64,000 nucleotides of DNA from Thioalbus denitrificans (GCF_003337735.1 NZ_QPJY01000003.1:214712-278711); one strand, 5' to 3'; shown: positions 8,807-16,742, counted from the stretch's first letter. The notes: a model not told the origin generated them from the sequence alone. Program-made: numbers and translations.

Positions 8807-9352
8807 ATGCAGGTTCACGACTGGAATGCGGTGATCACCGTGCGGGAAGGCGGTTTCCGCGCCGCGCTGACGCTGCTCGCCGCCCTGGGCACGGTGGCGC
8901 GCACACCCTTCTACAACGTCCTGGTGATGCGCTGCGACGCCCCGCTGGAGCTGCTGCCCGCCGTGGAGGCGGCCGCCCTCGCGGCGCCGGCCCTGGCCGC
9001 AGCGCTCGCCCGCGTGGTGCCGGTGGAGCGGACCTTCGGCTTCCAGAGCCCGGCGAGCTTCGAGGCACAGGCCCGGGAGGTCGCCGGGGCGTGGCTCGAA
9101 CGCCTGGGCAACAGCCGCTTCCACGTGCGCATGCACCGGCGCGGCTTCCACGGCCGTCTCTCCAGCCAGGCCGAGGAGCAGTTCCTCGATCACTTCCTGC
9201 TCGAGGCCCTGGAGGCCCGGGGCGCGCCGGCCCGCATCGACTTCAGCGATCCCGACGCCATCCTGGCGGTGGAGACAGTGGGACAGCGGGCGGGGCTGTC
9301 GCTGTGGTCCCGGGCGGCGATCGCACGCCATCCGCTGCTGGGGCTCGACTGA
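8807..9352 (+). CDS. THUMP-domain protein
   Basis: A 181-residue protein starting MQVHDWNAVITVREGGF with AGGAGG upstream. Its length and the pattern of a mixed alpha/beta N-terminal part followed by FHVRMHRRGFHG and a SDPDAILAVETVGQRAGLSLW strand match stand-alone THUMP domains, which bind tRNA-like RNA. No methyltransferase, deaminase or thiouridylase domain is attached. The gene ends 25 bp before RNA 3'-terminal phosphate cyclase on the same strand, which supports an RNA-processing role. Confidence 0.77.
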   Translation: MQVHDWNAVITVREGGFRAALTLLAALGTVARTPFYNVLVMRCDAPLELLPAVEAAALAAPALAAALARVVPVERTFGFQSPASFEAQAREVAGAWLERLGNSRFHVRMHRRGFHGRLSSQAEEQFLDHFLLEALEARGAPARIDFSDPDAILAVETVGQRAGLSLWSRAAIARHPLLGLD

Positions 9353-9377
9353 GGCCCGCGTGCGCGAGACCCGCCCC

Positions 9378-10409
9378 ATGCAGGAGTTCCTCACCATCGA
9401 CGGTTCCCAGGGCGAGGGGGGCGGCCAGATCCTGCGCACCGCGCTCGCCCTCGCCCTGTGCCGCGGCCGGGCCATCCGGCTGATCCGCATCCGCGCCGCC
9501 CGCGCCCGCCCGGGGCTGCGCCCCCAGCACCTGGCAGCGGTGAAGGCCGCGGCGCTGCTCAGCGACGCCCGGGTGGAGGGGGCGGAGCCCGGGTCGATGG
9601 AGCTGCGCTTCACGCCGGGTCCGGTGCGGCCCGGCGAGTACCGGTTCGACATCGGCACCGCCGGCAGCACCACCCTGGTGCTGCAGACCCTGCTCCCGGC
9701 CCTGGCCACCGCGCCGCGCTCCAGCCGCCTGGTGCTGGAGGGCGGCACCCACAACCCCCTCGCCCCGAGCTTCGCCTTCCTCGAGCGGGCCTACCTGCCG
9801 CTGCTGCGCCGGATGGGCGCCCGGGTCGCGGCGCGCCTGGTGCGACCGGGCTTCTACCCCGCCGGGGGTGGCTGCCTGGAGGTGGAAATCGAACCCGCCG
9901 CCGCCCTCTCCCCCCTGGTGCTGGAGGAGCGCGGGCCGCTGCTGGGCATCCGCGCCCATGTGCTGATCGCCCGCCTGCCCCACCATATCGCCGAGCGCGA
10001 GCTGGCGGTCCTGGCCCGGAGCCTCGATCCGCCGCCGGAGGCCGGCTGGGTGGAGGCCGTGACCGCCGGCCGCGGACCCGGCAATGCCGTGGTGGTGGAG
10101 GTGGAGAGCCGGGAGATCACCGAGATCTTCACCGGCTTCGGGGAACGGGGAGTGCCGGCGGAGACGGTGGCGGCCGGAGTGGCCGGGGCGGTGCGCCGGT
10201 ACCTGGCGGCCGGCGTGCCGGTGGGCGAGCACCTGGCGGACCAGCTGCTCCTGCCCCTGGCGCTGGCCGGCGGCGGGGCCCTGCGCACCCTGCGCCCGAC
10301 CCGGCACACGCTCACCAACATGGCGGTGATCGAACGCTTCCTGCCGCTGCGCTTCCGTAGCGAGGAGATTGCCGCGGACGACTGGCGCATCACCCTTGCG
10401 GGCGACTGA
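9378..10409 (+). CDS. rtcA: RNA 3'-terminal phosphate cyclase
   Basis: A 343-residue RtcA, which converts an RNA 3'-phosphate end to a 2',3'-cyclic phosphate using ATP. The N-terminus IDGSQGEGGGQILRTALALA is the family signature; RPGLRPQHLAAVKAA, GTAGSTTLVLQTLLPAL and the HLADQLLLPLALAGGG block with the late RHTLTNMAVIERFL (adenylated His region) follow in the usual order. A GTG at 9360 is an alternative start, but the ATG at 9378 gives the normal N-terminus. The usual companions RtcB and RtcR are absent; the partner here is a THUMP protein. Confidence 0.93.
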   Translation: MQEFLTIDGSQGEGGGQILRTALALALCRGRAIRLIRIRAARARPGLRPQHLAAVKAAALLSDARVEGAEPGSMELRFTPGPVRPGEYRFDIGTAGSTTLVLQTLLPALATAPRSSRLVLEGGTHNPLAPSFAFLERAYLPLLRRMGARVAARLVRPGFYPAGGGCLEVEIEPAAALSPLVLEERGPLLGIRAHVLIARLPHHIAERELAVLARSLDPPPEAGWVEAVTAGRGPGNAVVVEVESREITEIFTGFGERGVPAETVAAGVAGAVRRYLAAGVPVGEHLADQLLLPLALAGGGALRTLRPTRHTLTNMAVIERFLPLRFRSEEIAADDWRITLAGD

Positions 10410-10439
10410 TCCCCGGGGTCCTGCCGGCAGGCCGGGCGG

Positions 10440-10889
10440 TCAGGGCCGCTCGTGCCGCTCGCGGCGCTGCTCCCGGGTCACCAGCCGCACCAACTCCACC
10501 ATCCCCTCCGCCAGCAGGTCCAGCAGGTCGTCCACGGTGAGGATGCCGAGCAGCAGACCGCCGGCGTCCACCACCGGCACCCGCCTGACTCCCGCCGCGC
10601 GCATCTCCGCGAGGGTGTCCAGCAGATCGTCGTCCTCGCGGGCGGTCACCAGCTCCCGGCTCATGATGTCCGCGACGGTGAGGCCGGCGGGCGCCACCTC
10701 CTGCGCCAGCACCTCCACCACCAGGTCCCGGTCGGTGACGATGCCGACCGGCCGGCGCCCCCCTTCATGCTCTTCCACCACCACCAGGTCGCCCACGTGA
10801 TGCTGGCGCATCAGCCGGGCGGCCTCGCCGATGCCGGCGGCGCCGGTCACCACGATCACCTCGCGGCTGCAGATCTCTCCCACGGACAT
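10440..10889 (-). CDS. CBS-domain-pair protein
   Basis: A 149-residue cytosolic protein made of two CBS motifs: residues 1-65 (CSREVIVVTGAAGIGEAARLM then PVGIVTDRDLV) and 70-130 (IMSRELVTAREDDDLLDTLAEM then LLGILTVDDLLDLL). Such Bateman modules bind adenosyl ligands and usually regulate a partner. Nothing is fused to it. The ATG at 10889 sits two bases after the stop of a 69-residue gene on the same strand, so the two are likely translationally coupled. Confidence 0.87.
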   Translation of the reverse strand: MSVGEICSREVIVVTGAAGIGEAARLMRQHHVGDLVVVEEHEGGRRPVGIVTDRDLVVEVLAQEVAPAGLTVADIMSRELVTAREDDDLLDTLAEMRAAGVRRVPVVDAGGLLLGILTVDDLLDLLAEGMVELVRLVTREQRRERHERP

Positions 10890-10890
10890 G

Positions 10891-11100
10891 TCAGCGCCCC
10901 TCCGCTTTCCCGGGCCGCAGCGCCGGAGGTGTCCAGGCGACACCCCGGGCCGCGAGCCAGGCGGCAAAACGTGCGTTCTTCTCCTCCAGGGAACAGGTGG
11001 GAGGCAGTGCGTCGAGCCAGTGGCCGTACTCCTCCAGCAGCCGCAGCCGGGCATCCTCCGCCAGGTCGTCCCAGGGTTCGCCTTTCCCGGCAGCGTTCAT
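10891..11100 (-). CDS. Small hypothetical protein upstream of CBS gene
   Basis: A 69-residue soluble protein with charged helices (WDDLAEDARLRLLEEYGHWL and CSLEEKNARFAAWLAARGV). No signal peptide or known motif. It is tightly packed against the CBS-pair gene (one base between stop and next ATG), which is the best support that it is real. Confidence 0.55.
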   Translation of the reverse strand: MNAAGKGEPWDDLAEDARLRLLEEYGHWLDALPPTCSLEEKNARFAAWLAARGVAWTPPALRPGKAEGR

Positions 11101-11399
11101 CGGCCAGCCTCCACGCGCGCCCCTTCACTCGATAGTATCGTCCCTGCAACCCCGGTCGGCCACCGTGACCGAATGGTAAAAATCTGTAAACAAGACATCA
11201 GTCCGCTTGTGGTATTACCAACCACGGTGTTTATTTTTGAATGTCTGCAGTTCCAGTACCGGTTGTCTCGGAAGTTCATTCAGCAACCTCCTTGAAATCC
11301 CAGTACTTGCAGCACAGCCCGTGTTACGCGCGGCGCGACTGCCCGGCGCGGAATGCAGGCACAAATTCCGTTTCGTGAATTTCGAGTGAGGTGAATCAC

Positions 11400-11603
11400 A
11401 TGGCGACTGGCAAGATCAAATGGTTCAACGACTCCAAGGGCTTCGGTTTCATCGCCCCTGACGATGGCAGCGAGGACGTGTTCGTGCACTACTCGGCCAT
11501 CCAGGGCTCCGGCTTCCGCACCCTCAAGGAAGGTCAGTCGGTGACCTACGAGATCCAGCGCGGCCCCAAGGGCCTGCAGGCGGCCAACGTCGTCCCTTCC
11601 TGA
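11400..11603 (+). CDS. cspA: Cold shock protein, CspA family (copy 1)
   Basis: A 67-residue single cold-shock domain that binds single-stranded RNA/DNA. RNP1 ([10 protein letters not shown]) and RNP2 (VFVHYSAI) are intact. The ATG at 11400 follows GAGTGAGGTGAATCAC. A GTG nine bases earlier is in frame but less likely. The protein is nearly identical to the product at 19966-20169. The 300 bp in front has no gene and would form a long leader, as is usual for cspA mRNAs; a local GGAAT/ATTCC hairpin sits near 11350. A strong terminator follows. Confidence 0.95.
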   Translation: MATGKIKWFNDSKGFGFIAPDDGSEDVFVHYSAIQGSGFRTLKEGQSVTYEIQRGPKGLQAANVVPS

Positions 11604-11627
11604 AAACAGACTCCCCCGTTCTCCCCG

Positions 11628-11656
11628 AAACCCCGCCACCGGCGGGGTTTCCTTTT
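11628..11656 (+). terminator. Rho-independent terminator of cspA copy 1
   Basis: AAACCCCGCC, a three-base loop, and GGCGGGGTTT form a perfect 10-bp stem followed by CCTTTTT. It begins 24 bp after the cspA stop and also lies just past the 3' end of the convergent permease gene. Confidence 0.9.
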
Positions 11657-11670
11657 TCCGTTCCCGGCCC

Positions 11671-12915
11671 TCAGGCGACGCCGCGGCCCAGGAACCAGCC
11701 GAAGATACCCAGTTGCAGCAGGGTCAGGGGAATGCCGGCCCGGGCGAACTCCAGGAATCCGAGGCTCGTGCCGTCACGCCGTTCCGCGGCCTGGATGATG
11801 ATCACGTTGCTCGCCGCCCCCGGAACCAGGAGATTTCCCGCCAGCGTGCTGGCGGCGGCCAGCGCCAGCAGCAGCTGGGGGCCGCTGTCGGCAAGGACCG
11901 GCAGGTAGAGGGCCACCAGCGGAACATTCGAGACCAGCTGGCTCAGCCCCACCCCGACGCCCATGACCACGGGCAGGGTATCGAGCCCCCCGCCCGCCGC
12001 CGCCACCAGCGACTGGAACAGGGGTGCCCGCCACACGCTCTCCATGAGCACGAACAGGGCTGCGAAGAAGACCAGGGTGTGCCAGTCCAGGCGCCGCAGC
12101 AGCACGCCCCGGCGCGGACTGAACAGCAGCAGTGGCAGGGCGCCGGCCAGGGCAATCCAGGTCAGGCGGAAGGTCAGCCCCGGCCACCACAGCGCCGCTG
12201 CGATGCGTGCGGCCACCCCCGCCAGGACCAGCCCCAGGGCCAGCCGCGCCAGTCGGGCCAGGGCCGGATCGGAGATCCCGACGGCGGCATGGCACAGGGG
12301 GGCGGGATGGAAATGGCGCCGATAGACGACACGCAGCACGCACCAGGCCAGCACCAGGCTGATGAGGGTCGGCAGCAGCAACCCGCCGAGAAATTCCAGG
12401 AACGGACTGGACAGCCCGCCGCTGAGCGCAATGAGCAGGTTCTGCGGGTTCCCGATGGGACTGGCGACGCTGCCGGTGGTGACCCCGAAGGCCAGCGCCA
12501 GCAGCAGCAGCTGGGGCGGGAGGCCGTGCTGGCGCGCCAGCAGCAGCATCAGCGGCGTGCCGATGATGGCCAGGGTGTCGTTCATCAGCAGCGCCGAGGT
12601 GAAACCCGAGCCGGCCAGGACCGCCAGCACCAGGCCTCCGCTGCTGCGGATCCGGCGCAGCAGGCGGTAGCTGACGAAGAACAGGTAGCCGCTCTCCACC
12701 AACGCCTCCCCCACGACGAACATCCCGAACAGGAACAGCATCACGTCCCGGTCGATGGCGTCCCAGGCGCGGGCCGGCGTGGTGGCGCCGGTCAGCAACA
12801 CGATCGCCGCGCCCGCCAGCATGGCCTGCCAGATGGCGACCCGCAGCGCACCGGCCCGGCGGACCACGATGAGCGCGAGCACCCCCAGGAGGACAAGGAC
12901 GGGCAGGTCGGACAC
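11671..12915 (-). CDS. SLC13/ArsB-type ion permease
   Basis: A 414-residue integral membrane protein with about 11-12 hydrophobic segments. The family pattern of the citrate/ArsB/NhaD (ion transporter superfamily) group is clear: DVMLFLFGMFVVGEALVESG, SGFTSALLMNDTLAIIGTPL, GVTTGSVASPIGNPQNLLIA and, in the second half, GLSQLVSNVPLVALYLPVL and AGNLLVPGAASNVIIIQAAE, giving the two Asn-Pro/hairpin repeats. The substrate is not predictable. The start is a GTG at 12915, six bases past the stop of the ATP-grasp gene, with no strong ribosome site, so translational coupling is likely. Confidence 0.85.
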   Translation of the reverse strand: MSDLPVLVLLGVLALIVVRRAGALRVAIWQAMLAGAAIVLLTGATTPARAWDAIDRDVMLFLFGMFVVGEALVESGYLFFVSYRLLRRIRSSGGLVLAVLAGSGFTSALLMNDTLAIIGTPLMLLLARQHGLPPQLLLLALAFGVTTGSVASPIGNPQNLLIALSGGLSSPFLEFLGGLLLPTLISLVLAWCVLRVVYRRHFHPAPLCHAAVGISDPALARLARLALGLVLAGVAARIAAALWWPGLTFRLTWIALAGALPLLLFSPRRGVLLRRLDWHTLVFFAALFVLMESVWRAPLFQSLVAAAGGGLDTLPVVMGVGVGLSQLVSNVPLVALYLPVLADSGPQLLLALAAASTLAGNLLVPGAASNVIIIQAAERRDGTSLGFLEFARAGIPLTLLQLGIFGWFLGRGVA

Positions 12916-12920
12916 GGGTG

Positions 12921-13727
12921 TCAGATGGCGACGGGGAGGTGCCGGTCGGGCTCTAGCGGCGGGATGCCGGCGCCTTCCAGATAATCGAGGATGTGCCGCC
13001 CCAGGGAGATGCCGCGTCCATTCAGCGCCTGGTTGCCGAACAGGACATTGAACTCCAGGAAGTAGAGCTGGCCGTCCACCAGCGCCAGGTCGAAGCCGGC
13101 GTGGTCGATGCCGAGATCCGCGGCCACCCGCTCGGCCAGCGCCAGGGCCTCGGGCGGCACCCCGTCGAAACTCACCCCGCCGCCCCGGGCCACGTTGTTG
13201 TGGAAAGCGCCCTCGGCCCCGATGCGCCAGTAGGCGGCCACCGCCCGCTCGCCCACCACCACCACCCGCAGGTCCCGCTCCAGGGGCAGGTACTCCTGCA
13301 CGTACAGCACCTCGTTCCGGGCGGCGTAGTCGAGGAAGCCGCGCCGATCCTCGATCAGGTGCACGCCGCGGCCCATGGAGTTGCGCGGCTCCTTGGCCAC
13401 GAAGGGAAAGGAGAACTCCTCCAGCACCTGTTCCACGTTCGCCTCGGTGGCGGCCCGGATCACGGTATGGGGGAGATGGTCGGGACAGACCGACCACAGG
13501 GCCCGGGTCATCTCCACCTTGTCATGGCCGAGGTGGTAGCTGGCCAGGCTGGGGAAGATGCGCCGCTTCAGGCCGTAGACCAGGGCGTTGACCTGCCAGT
13601 ACTCCGGAAACAGCACCCAGTCGGCCTCCCGCAGGATGTCCCGGTGGCGGAACACCTCCTCGGGCTTGATGTAGGTGATCCCCGGGATATCGAGGCTGCG
13701 ATAGGGATTGAACGAGACCAGCCGCAT
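12921..13727 (-). CDS. ATP-grasp protein, RimK/glutathione-synthase-like
   Basis: A 268-residue ATP-grasp enzyme. Visible elements are FPFVAKEPRNSMGRGVHLIED (ATP-binding Lys and glycine loop), YVQEYLPLERDLRVVVVGERAVAAYWR, and the Mg-binding DLALVDGQLYFLEFNVLFGN with its Glu-Phe-Asn. Such proteins ligate an amino group to a carboxylate; peptide or protein C-terminus substrates are both known. It is translationally coupled to the permease that follows. A strong tandem-repeat tract lies directly upstream. Confidence 0.83.
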   Translation of the reverse strand: MRLVSFNPYRSLDIPGITYIKPEEVFRHRDILREADWVLFPEYWQVNALVYGLKRRIFPSLASYHLGHDKVEMTRALWSVCPDHLPHTVIRAATEANVEQVLEEFSFPFVAKEPRNSMGRGVHLIEDRRGFLDYAARNEVLYVQEYLPLERDLRVVVVGERAVAAYWRIGAEGAFHNNVARGGGVSFDGVPPEALALAERVAADLGIDHAGFDLALVDGQLYFLEFNVLFGNQALNGRGISLGRHILDYLEGAGIPPLEPDRHLPVAI

Positions 13728-13813
13728 ACGACGATACGACCATGGGTGGTTGAGGGCGCGGCTATTCTATTCGCGCCGGGGTGATTGGCAAGGGAAATTT
13801 ATGGCGGGGAAGG

Positions 13814-13883
13814 GTGTTCCGTGTTCCGTGTTCCGTGTTCCGTGTTCCGTGTTCCGTGTTCCGTGTTCCGTGTTCCGTGTTCC
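13814..13883. repeat. Tandem heptamer repeat, ten copies of GTGTTCC
   Basis: Ten perfect, uninterrupted copies of the 7-base unit GTGTTCC (70 bp), starting 87 bp upstream of the ATP-grasp start codon. Because the unit is not a multiple of three and lies outside genes, copy-number change would alter spacing but not a reading frame. Confidence 0.97.
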
Positions 13884-13920
13884 GCCAAGAGCGTCCCCGG
13901 AAACAGCGGGCCCGCGCAAC

Positions 13921-14024
13921 CGCACTCACGCACTAACGCACTAACGCACTAACGCACTCACGCACTCACGCACTCACGCACTCACGCATTCACGCATTCA
14001 CGCATTCACGCATTCACGCACTCA
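13921..14024. repeat. Tandem octamer repeat, thirteen copies of CGCAYTMA
   Basis: Thirteen contiguous 8-base units: six CGCACTCA, three CGCACTAA and four CGCATTCA, with like variants grouped together. It starts 37 bp after the heptamer array. Grouping of variants suggests stepwise unit duplication. The two arrays fill most of the 344-bp gap between the ATP-grasp gene and the lipoprotein gene; no gene is seen there. Confidence 0.97.
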
Positions 14025-14071
14025 GGGTGACGGGCAACCGGCTTCCGGCAACCGGTGCCAGGCGGTCGGCC

Positions 14072-14413
14072 TCAGTCCTTGTAGTTCTCGTAGAAGACGT
14101 AGCTGGTGGAGTAGTCGCTCACCTCGAAGTAGATCTTCTTCTCGCCCGGGTCCGCCTGGAGGTTGAAGTTCTCGTCCACCACCCCGTAGCCGTAGCGGTA
14201 GGGGCGGGGCTGGCTGTCTTCGGTCCCGTAGGCGGTGCTGAGCTTGTCCACCTTGACCAGGCGCAGCACCAGCTTGTCGGCGGCGTAGACGTCGAGCACG
14301 CCATTGTCGCCGGTCCAGTTGCGGATGCCGCGACCGATCTTGTTCTGCGCCTCCTGGGTACAGCCGGCCAGGAACGCGGCGCAGAGAAGCAGCAGGAGCA
14401 GGGGATTGCGCAT
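14072..14413 (-). CDS. Small lipoprotein of unknown function
   Basis: A 113-residue protein with a type II signal peptide: MRNPLLLLLLCAAFLAGC ends in a clear lipobox with Cys18. The mature part (IRNWTGDNGVLDVYAADKLV, RPYRYGYGVVDENFNLQ, KKIYFEVSDYSTSYVFYENY) is beta-rich and ends near the C-terminus in aromatic residues. The ATG at 14413 is preceded by a GGAGG-like purine run. Likely anchored to the inner leaflet of the outer membrane. Role unknown. Confidence 0.8.
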   Translation of the reverse strand: MRNPLLLLLLCAAFLAGCTQEAQNKIGRGIRNWTGDNGVLDVYAADKLVLRLVKVDKLSTAYGTEDSQPRPYRYGYGVVDENFNLQADPGEKKIYFEVSDYSTSYVFYENYKD

Positions 14414-14517
14414 GGGGGTCCTCCCTCGGTTGGGCCGATTCTCACCGCAGTATACAGGGCCGGCCCCGTGGCACTCATCTCCCCGGGGGGATGGGCGATG
14501 ATGCCCGGCGGGCGCTG

Positions 14518-15591
14518 TCAAGGCCGGTGCAGCGCCCCGAGCAGCGCGGCGACCAGGTCCCCGGGCGCCACGCCGGGCAGGTCGAGGCCGATCTCCGCCA
14601 CCGCCCCCGTGATGGCGGGGAGCAGCGCCGCCCCGGTCAGCTCGACGCCCCGCAGGCGCTGGGCCAGCGCCGCCACGCCATCATCGGGCAGGGCGGTGAA
14701 ATCCCCCTCGATGAGCAGGTCGTCGATGCGCCCGTCGCGCTCCCGCAGGATCACCCGCACCAGTCCGCCCGGCGCCTTGTGGAGCCCCTCGGTCAGGTGG
14801 GTTCCGGCGGCGATCTTCACCCCCATGGCGGCCCGCCGGCGGCCCAGCCGGTGGGTCCACTCCGGGTCGGCCAGCTCCGTCTCGGCGGCGCGGATGGCGG
14901 CCTCCTCGGCCGCCGTGGGACGGTCCTCCACCGCCGTGACGCCGAGGCACGTCTCCACCTGCTCCAGGAACAGGGTCTTGAGGTGCGCACGGCTCGGCGG
15001 TTGGTCCAGCTCGCGGCGCAGGGTGGTCATGTAGTCCCGCAGGGTGAGGCGCAGCTTGTCGCGGAACTTCTCCGAGGGAACGCGCACGCAGCGGGCCATG
15101 GTCTCGATGTCGAAATCGAACATGAAGCTGCCCACCATCACCGCCGCCGCCCCGATGCGCGCCGCGCCCGTGCCGCCGATCTTGCGGCCGTGGACATGGA
15201 TGTCGTTCACCGGGCGGAAGGCGGCCTCCACGCCCAGCGCCCGGTAGGTGCGCACCACCGGTTCGATGAAGCGGGGGTAGATCTCCACCGCCCGGGCGGG
15301 GACCTGCGCCGGTGGATAGATGAAGTGGAAAAACATCTGCCCGGCATCGAGGTAGACCGCCCCGCCGCCCACGTGGCGGCGGATGACCGGCAGCCCGGCG
15401 CCGCGGCAATAGTCCTCGTCCACATCCAGGGCCACCTCCTGGTGCAGGCCGATGCAGACGTAGGGGTCGCTGGGGTTGACCAGGCTGAGGACCGGGCCGT
15501 CGCCGGGCCGGAAAGCTTCCGCGAGCCCGTGGTAGACCGCCTGGGAGCGGAGGGCCGGAACACTGCCGAAGTCAATGACGCGCAACCGCAT
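14518..15591 (-). CDS. lplA: Lipoate-protein ligase A family protein
   Basis: A 357-residue biotin/lipoate ligase-fold protein. The lipoate-binding loop RRHVGGGAVYLD and the catalytic Lys in NDIHVHGRKIGGTG are present, so attachment or transfer of lipoyl groups to carrier proteins is likely. Residues about 240-357 form a C-terminal accessory domain as in LplA-type enzymes, with an additional alpha/beta extension. No lipoylated carrier gene is near. A predicted small RNA on the same strand ends about 105 bp upstream of its start. Confidence 0.86.
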   Translation of the reverse strand: MRLRVIDFGSVPALRSQAVYHGLAEAFRPGDGPVLSLVNPSDPYVCIGLHQEVALDVDEDYCRGAGLPVIRRHVGGGAVYLDAGQMFFHFIYPPAQVPARAVEIYPRFIEPVVRTYRALGVEAAFRPVNDIHVHGRKIGGTGAARIGAAAVMVGSFMFDFDIETMARCVRVPSEKFRDKLRLTLRDYMTTLRRELDQPPSRAHLKTLFLEQVETCLGVTAVEDRPTAAEEAAIRAAETELADPEWTHRLGRRRAAMGVKIAAGTHLTEGLHKAPGGLVRVILRERDGRIDDLLIEGDFTALPDDGVAALAQRLRGVELTGAALLPAITGAVAEIGLDLPGVAPGDLVAALLGALHRP

Positions 15592-15696
15592 GGGCGATCT
15601 CCACGGAAAGGTCGGGAATCGGGATTATGGCGGAGCCGGGCGGCGGGGTGAACCGAGGCGGCCAGCGGGCGTGGCGCGGGAGGGACCGCTACGGGC

Positions 15697-15733
15697 AAAA
15701 AAATGGTCCGCCTCCCGGGGAGAGGGGCGGACC
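15697..15733 (-). terminator. Rho-independent terminator of the predicted small RNA
   Basis: On the minus strand GGTCCGCC and GGCGGACC form a perfect 8-bp GC-rich stem with a 13-base loop, followed after one A by seven consecutive T residues. No minus-strand gene lies just upstream, so it must end a non-coding transcript. Confidence 0.85.
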
Positions 15734-15877
15734 GGCATTCTGAACGAGGCTACTTTTACCGTGGCCTGTGTCGCCACCACGACGCCAAGGGGGTCGGGGG
15801 GAGGCGTCATGACGCGCCACAGGTCGGCCAACCGGTGAAACCCGCGGACCGTCCGCCCGCCTTCACTGTTGGTTGCC
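15697..15877 (-). ncRNA. Predicted sigma-54-dependent structured small RNA
   Basis: About 180 nt on the minus strand, bounded by a sigma-54 type promoter and a strong U-tailed terminator, with no convincing reading frame. The expected start lies at GGGCAACC (15878-15871), right at the base of stem-loop 1 (CCAAC..GTGAA paired with TTCAC..GTTGG, 15828-15872). Stem-loop 2 pairs CCTGTG (15818-15823) with CACAGG (15765-15770) and GACGCC with GGCGTC, presenting a 16-nt loop UCCCCCCGACCCCCUU (15787-15802). That loop could base-pair with Shine-Dalgarno sequences. Stem-loop 3 is the terminator. Sigma-54-driven sRNAs are known (GlmY/GlmZ, CrcZ, NrsZ), but I cannot match this to any of them. Confidence 0.6.
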
Positions 15878-15884
15878 CTATAGA

Positions 15885-15902
15885 TAGCATTCTTTGTGCC
15901 AA
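15885..15902 (-). promoter_or_regulatory. Sigma-54 (-24/-12) promoter candidate
   Basis: On the minus strand TTGGCACAAAGAATGCTA shows the -24 GG and -12 GC separated by exactly ten bases; TTGGCAC is a full -24 match and ATGCT differs from TTGCT at one position. Palindromic GGCCATGATGGGCC lies about 45 bp upstream (15946-15959) and might be an activator site. Confidence 0.6.
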
Positions 15903-16303
15903 CAGGACATTCGTTGACAATCAATCGGTTACATAACGGCCTGTCGGCCATGATGGGCCATTTCACGCACTCTGGCGCGGCAATTCACCAGCCATGCCCG
16001 CAGTCACCCGCTGCGGAGGCCGTATCGGTACGCCAGTAGCCGGCCCGGGCAGGGGGGAAAACGCGCCGGGGGGGAAGCGTCCGGCGCAAGGAACCCCCGG
16101 GGCTTCATGGCCACCCGTTCACCGCTTGCACCTTCGCGTTGGATCAACCAATCCGCCAGGCATGACGGGGTCGCTTGCAGCGTTCCGGCGAAAACGGCAT
16201 TCTCGTGACCAGTTCACCGGCCGACGGCACCATCACCGCCTGCCGGACACGTCGACACCGGCTCCGCCCCGGCAGCGCATTGCCCACGCAGGAACCCGAG
16301 ACC
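15903..16303. other. Intergenic region without recognised gene
   Basis: Between the sigma-54 promoter candidate and the lipoprotein start at 16304 no reading frame has a good ribosome site or recognisable product. The palindrome GGCCATGATGGGCC at 15946-15959 is the only clear structure. Confidence 0.6.
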
Positions 16304-16726
16304 ATGAAACCGACGCCCCGCCCCAGCCATGCCCTGATCACCCTGGGCCTGCTCATGCTGCTCCTGGCCGGCTGCGCCGGCATGCAGCAGAGAGAGAGCC
16401 AGGATCGCTTCGAGGCCCGCCTGCGGGCCTTCGAGAACGCCGTGCGCTGGGGCGAGTTCCAGCTTGCCAACGCCCTGCACCGGCCGGGGGGAACCGTGTC
16501 GCCGGAACCGGACTACGATCGCCTGCGGGAGATACGGGTGACCGCGGTGGACCTGCTCGGGGTGCAATTCTCCCCCGCCGGGGACCGGGCCCACGTCCAG
16601 AGCCGCATCGACTACACCCACGAATACACCCAGCGGGTGCGCAGCATCGTCTACGAGCACGACTGGGAGCTGGATGTGGACGCCAAGGAGTGGTACCTCC
16701 TCTCCCCCCTGCCCGAGCTCGACTGA
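16304..16726 (+). CDS. Lipoprotein of unknown function
   Basis: A 140-residue protein with a lipoprotein signal (LITLGLLMLLLAGC, Cys about residue 23). The mature part contains a helix (RFEARLRAFENAVRWGEFQLANAL) followed by strands LREIRVTAVDLLGVQF, AHVQSRIDYTHEYTQRVRSI and WELDVDAKEWYLLSPLP, reminiscent of small NTF2-like or envelope-stress lipoproteins. The ATG at 16304 is chosen because it opens the signal peptide. It converges on the hydrolase gene downstream. Confidence 0.75.
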   Translation: MKPTPRPSHALITLGLLMLLLAGCAGMQQRESQDRFEARLRAFENAVRWGEFQLANALHRPGGTVSPEPDYDRLREIRVTAVDLLGVQFSPAGDRAHVQSRIDYTHEYTQRVRSIVYEHDWELDVDAKEWYLLSPLPELD

Positions 16727-16742
16727 GCACCCCCGAAGGCCG

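Noticed and set aside
9360-9377. GTG at 9360 as start of rtcA
   Set aside because: It would add six residues not expected before the IDGSQGEGGGQ start; kept only as an alternative.
13921-14024. Octamer array considered as a CRISPR array
   Set aside because: Units are 8 bases with no spacers, no leader and no cas genes; it is a simple tandem repeat.
15703-15936. Possible small proteins overlapping the predicted small RNA
   Set aside because: Frames on both strands cross the strong terminator, have no ribosome site and no recognisable protein pattern.
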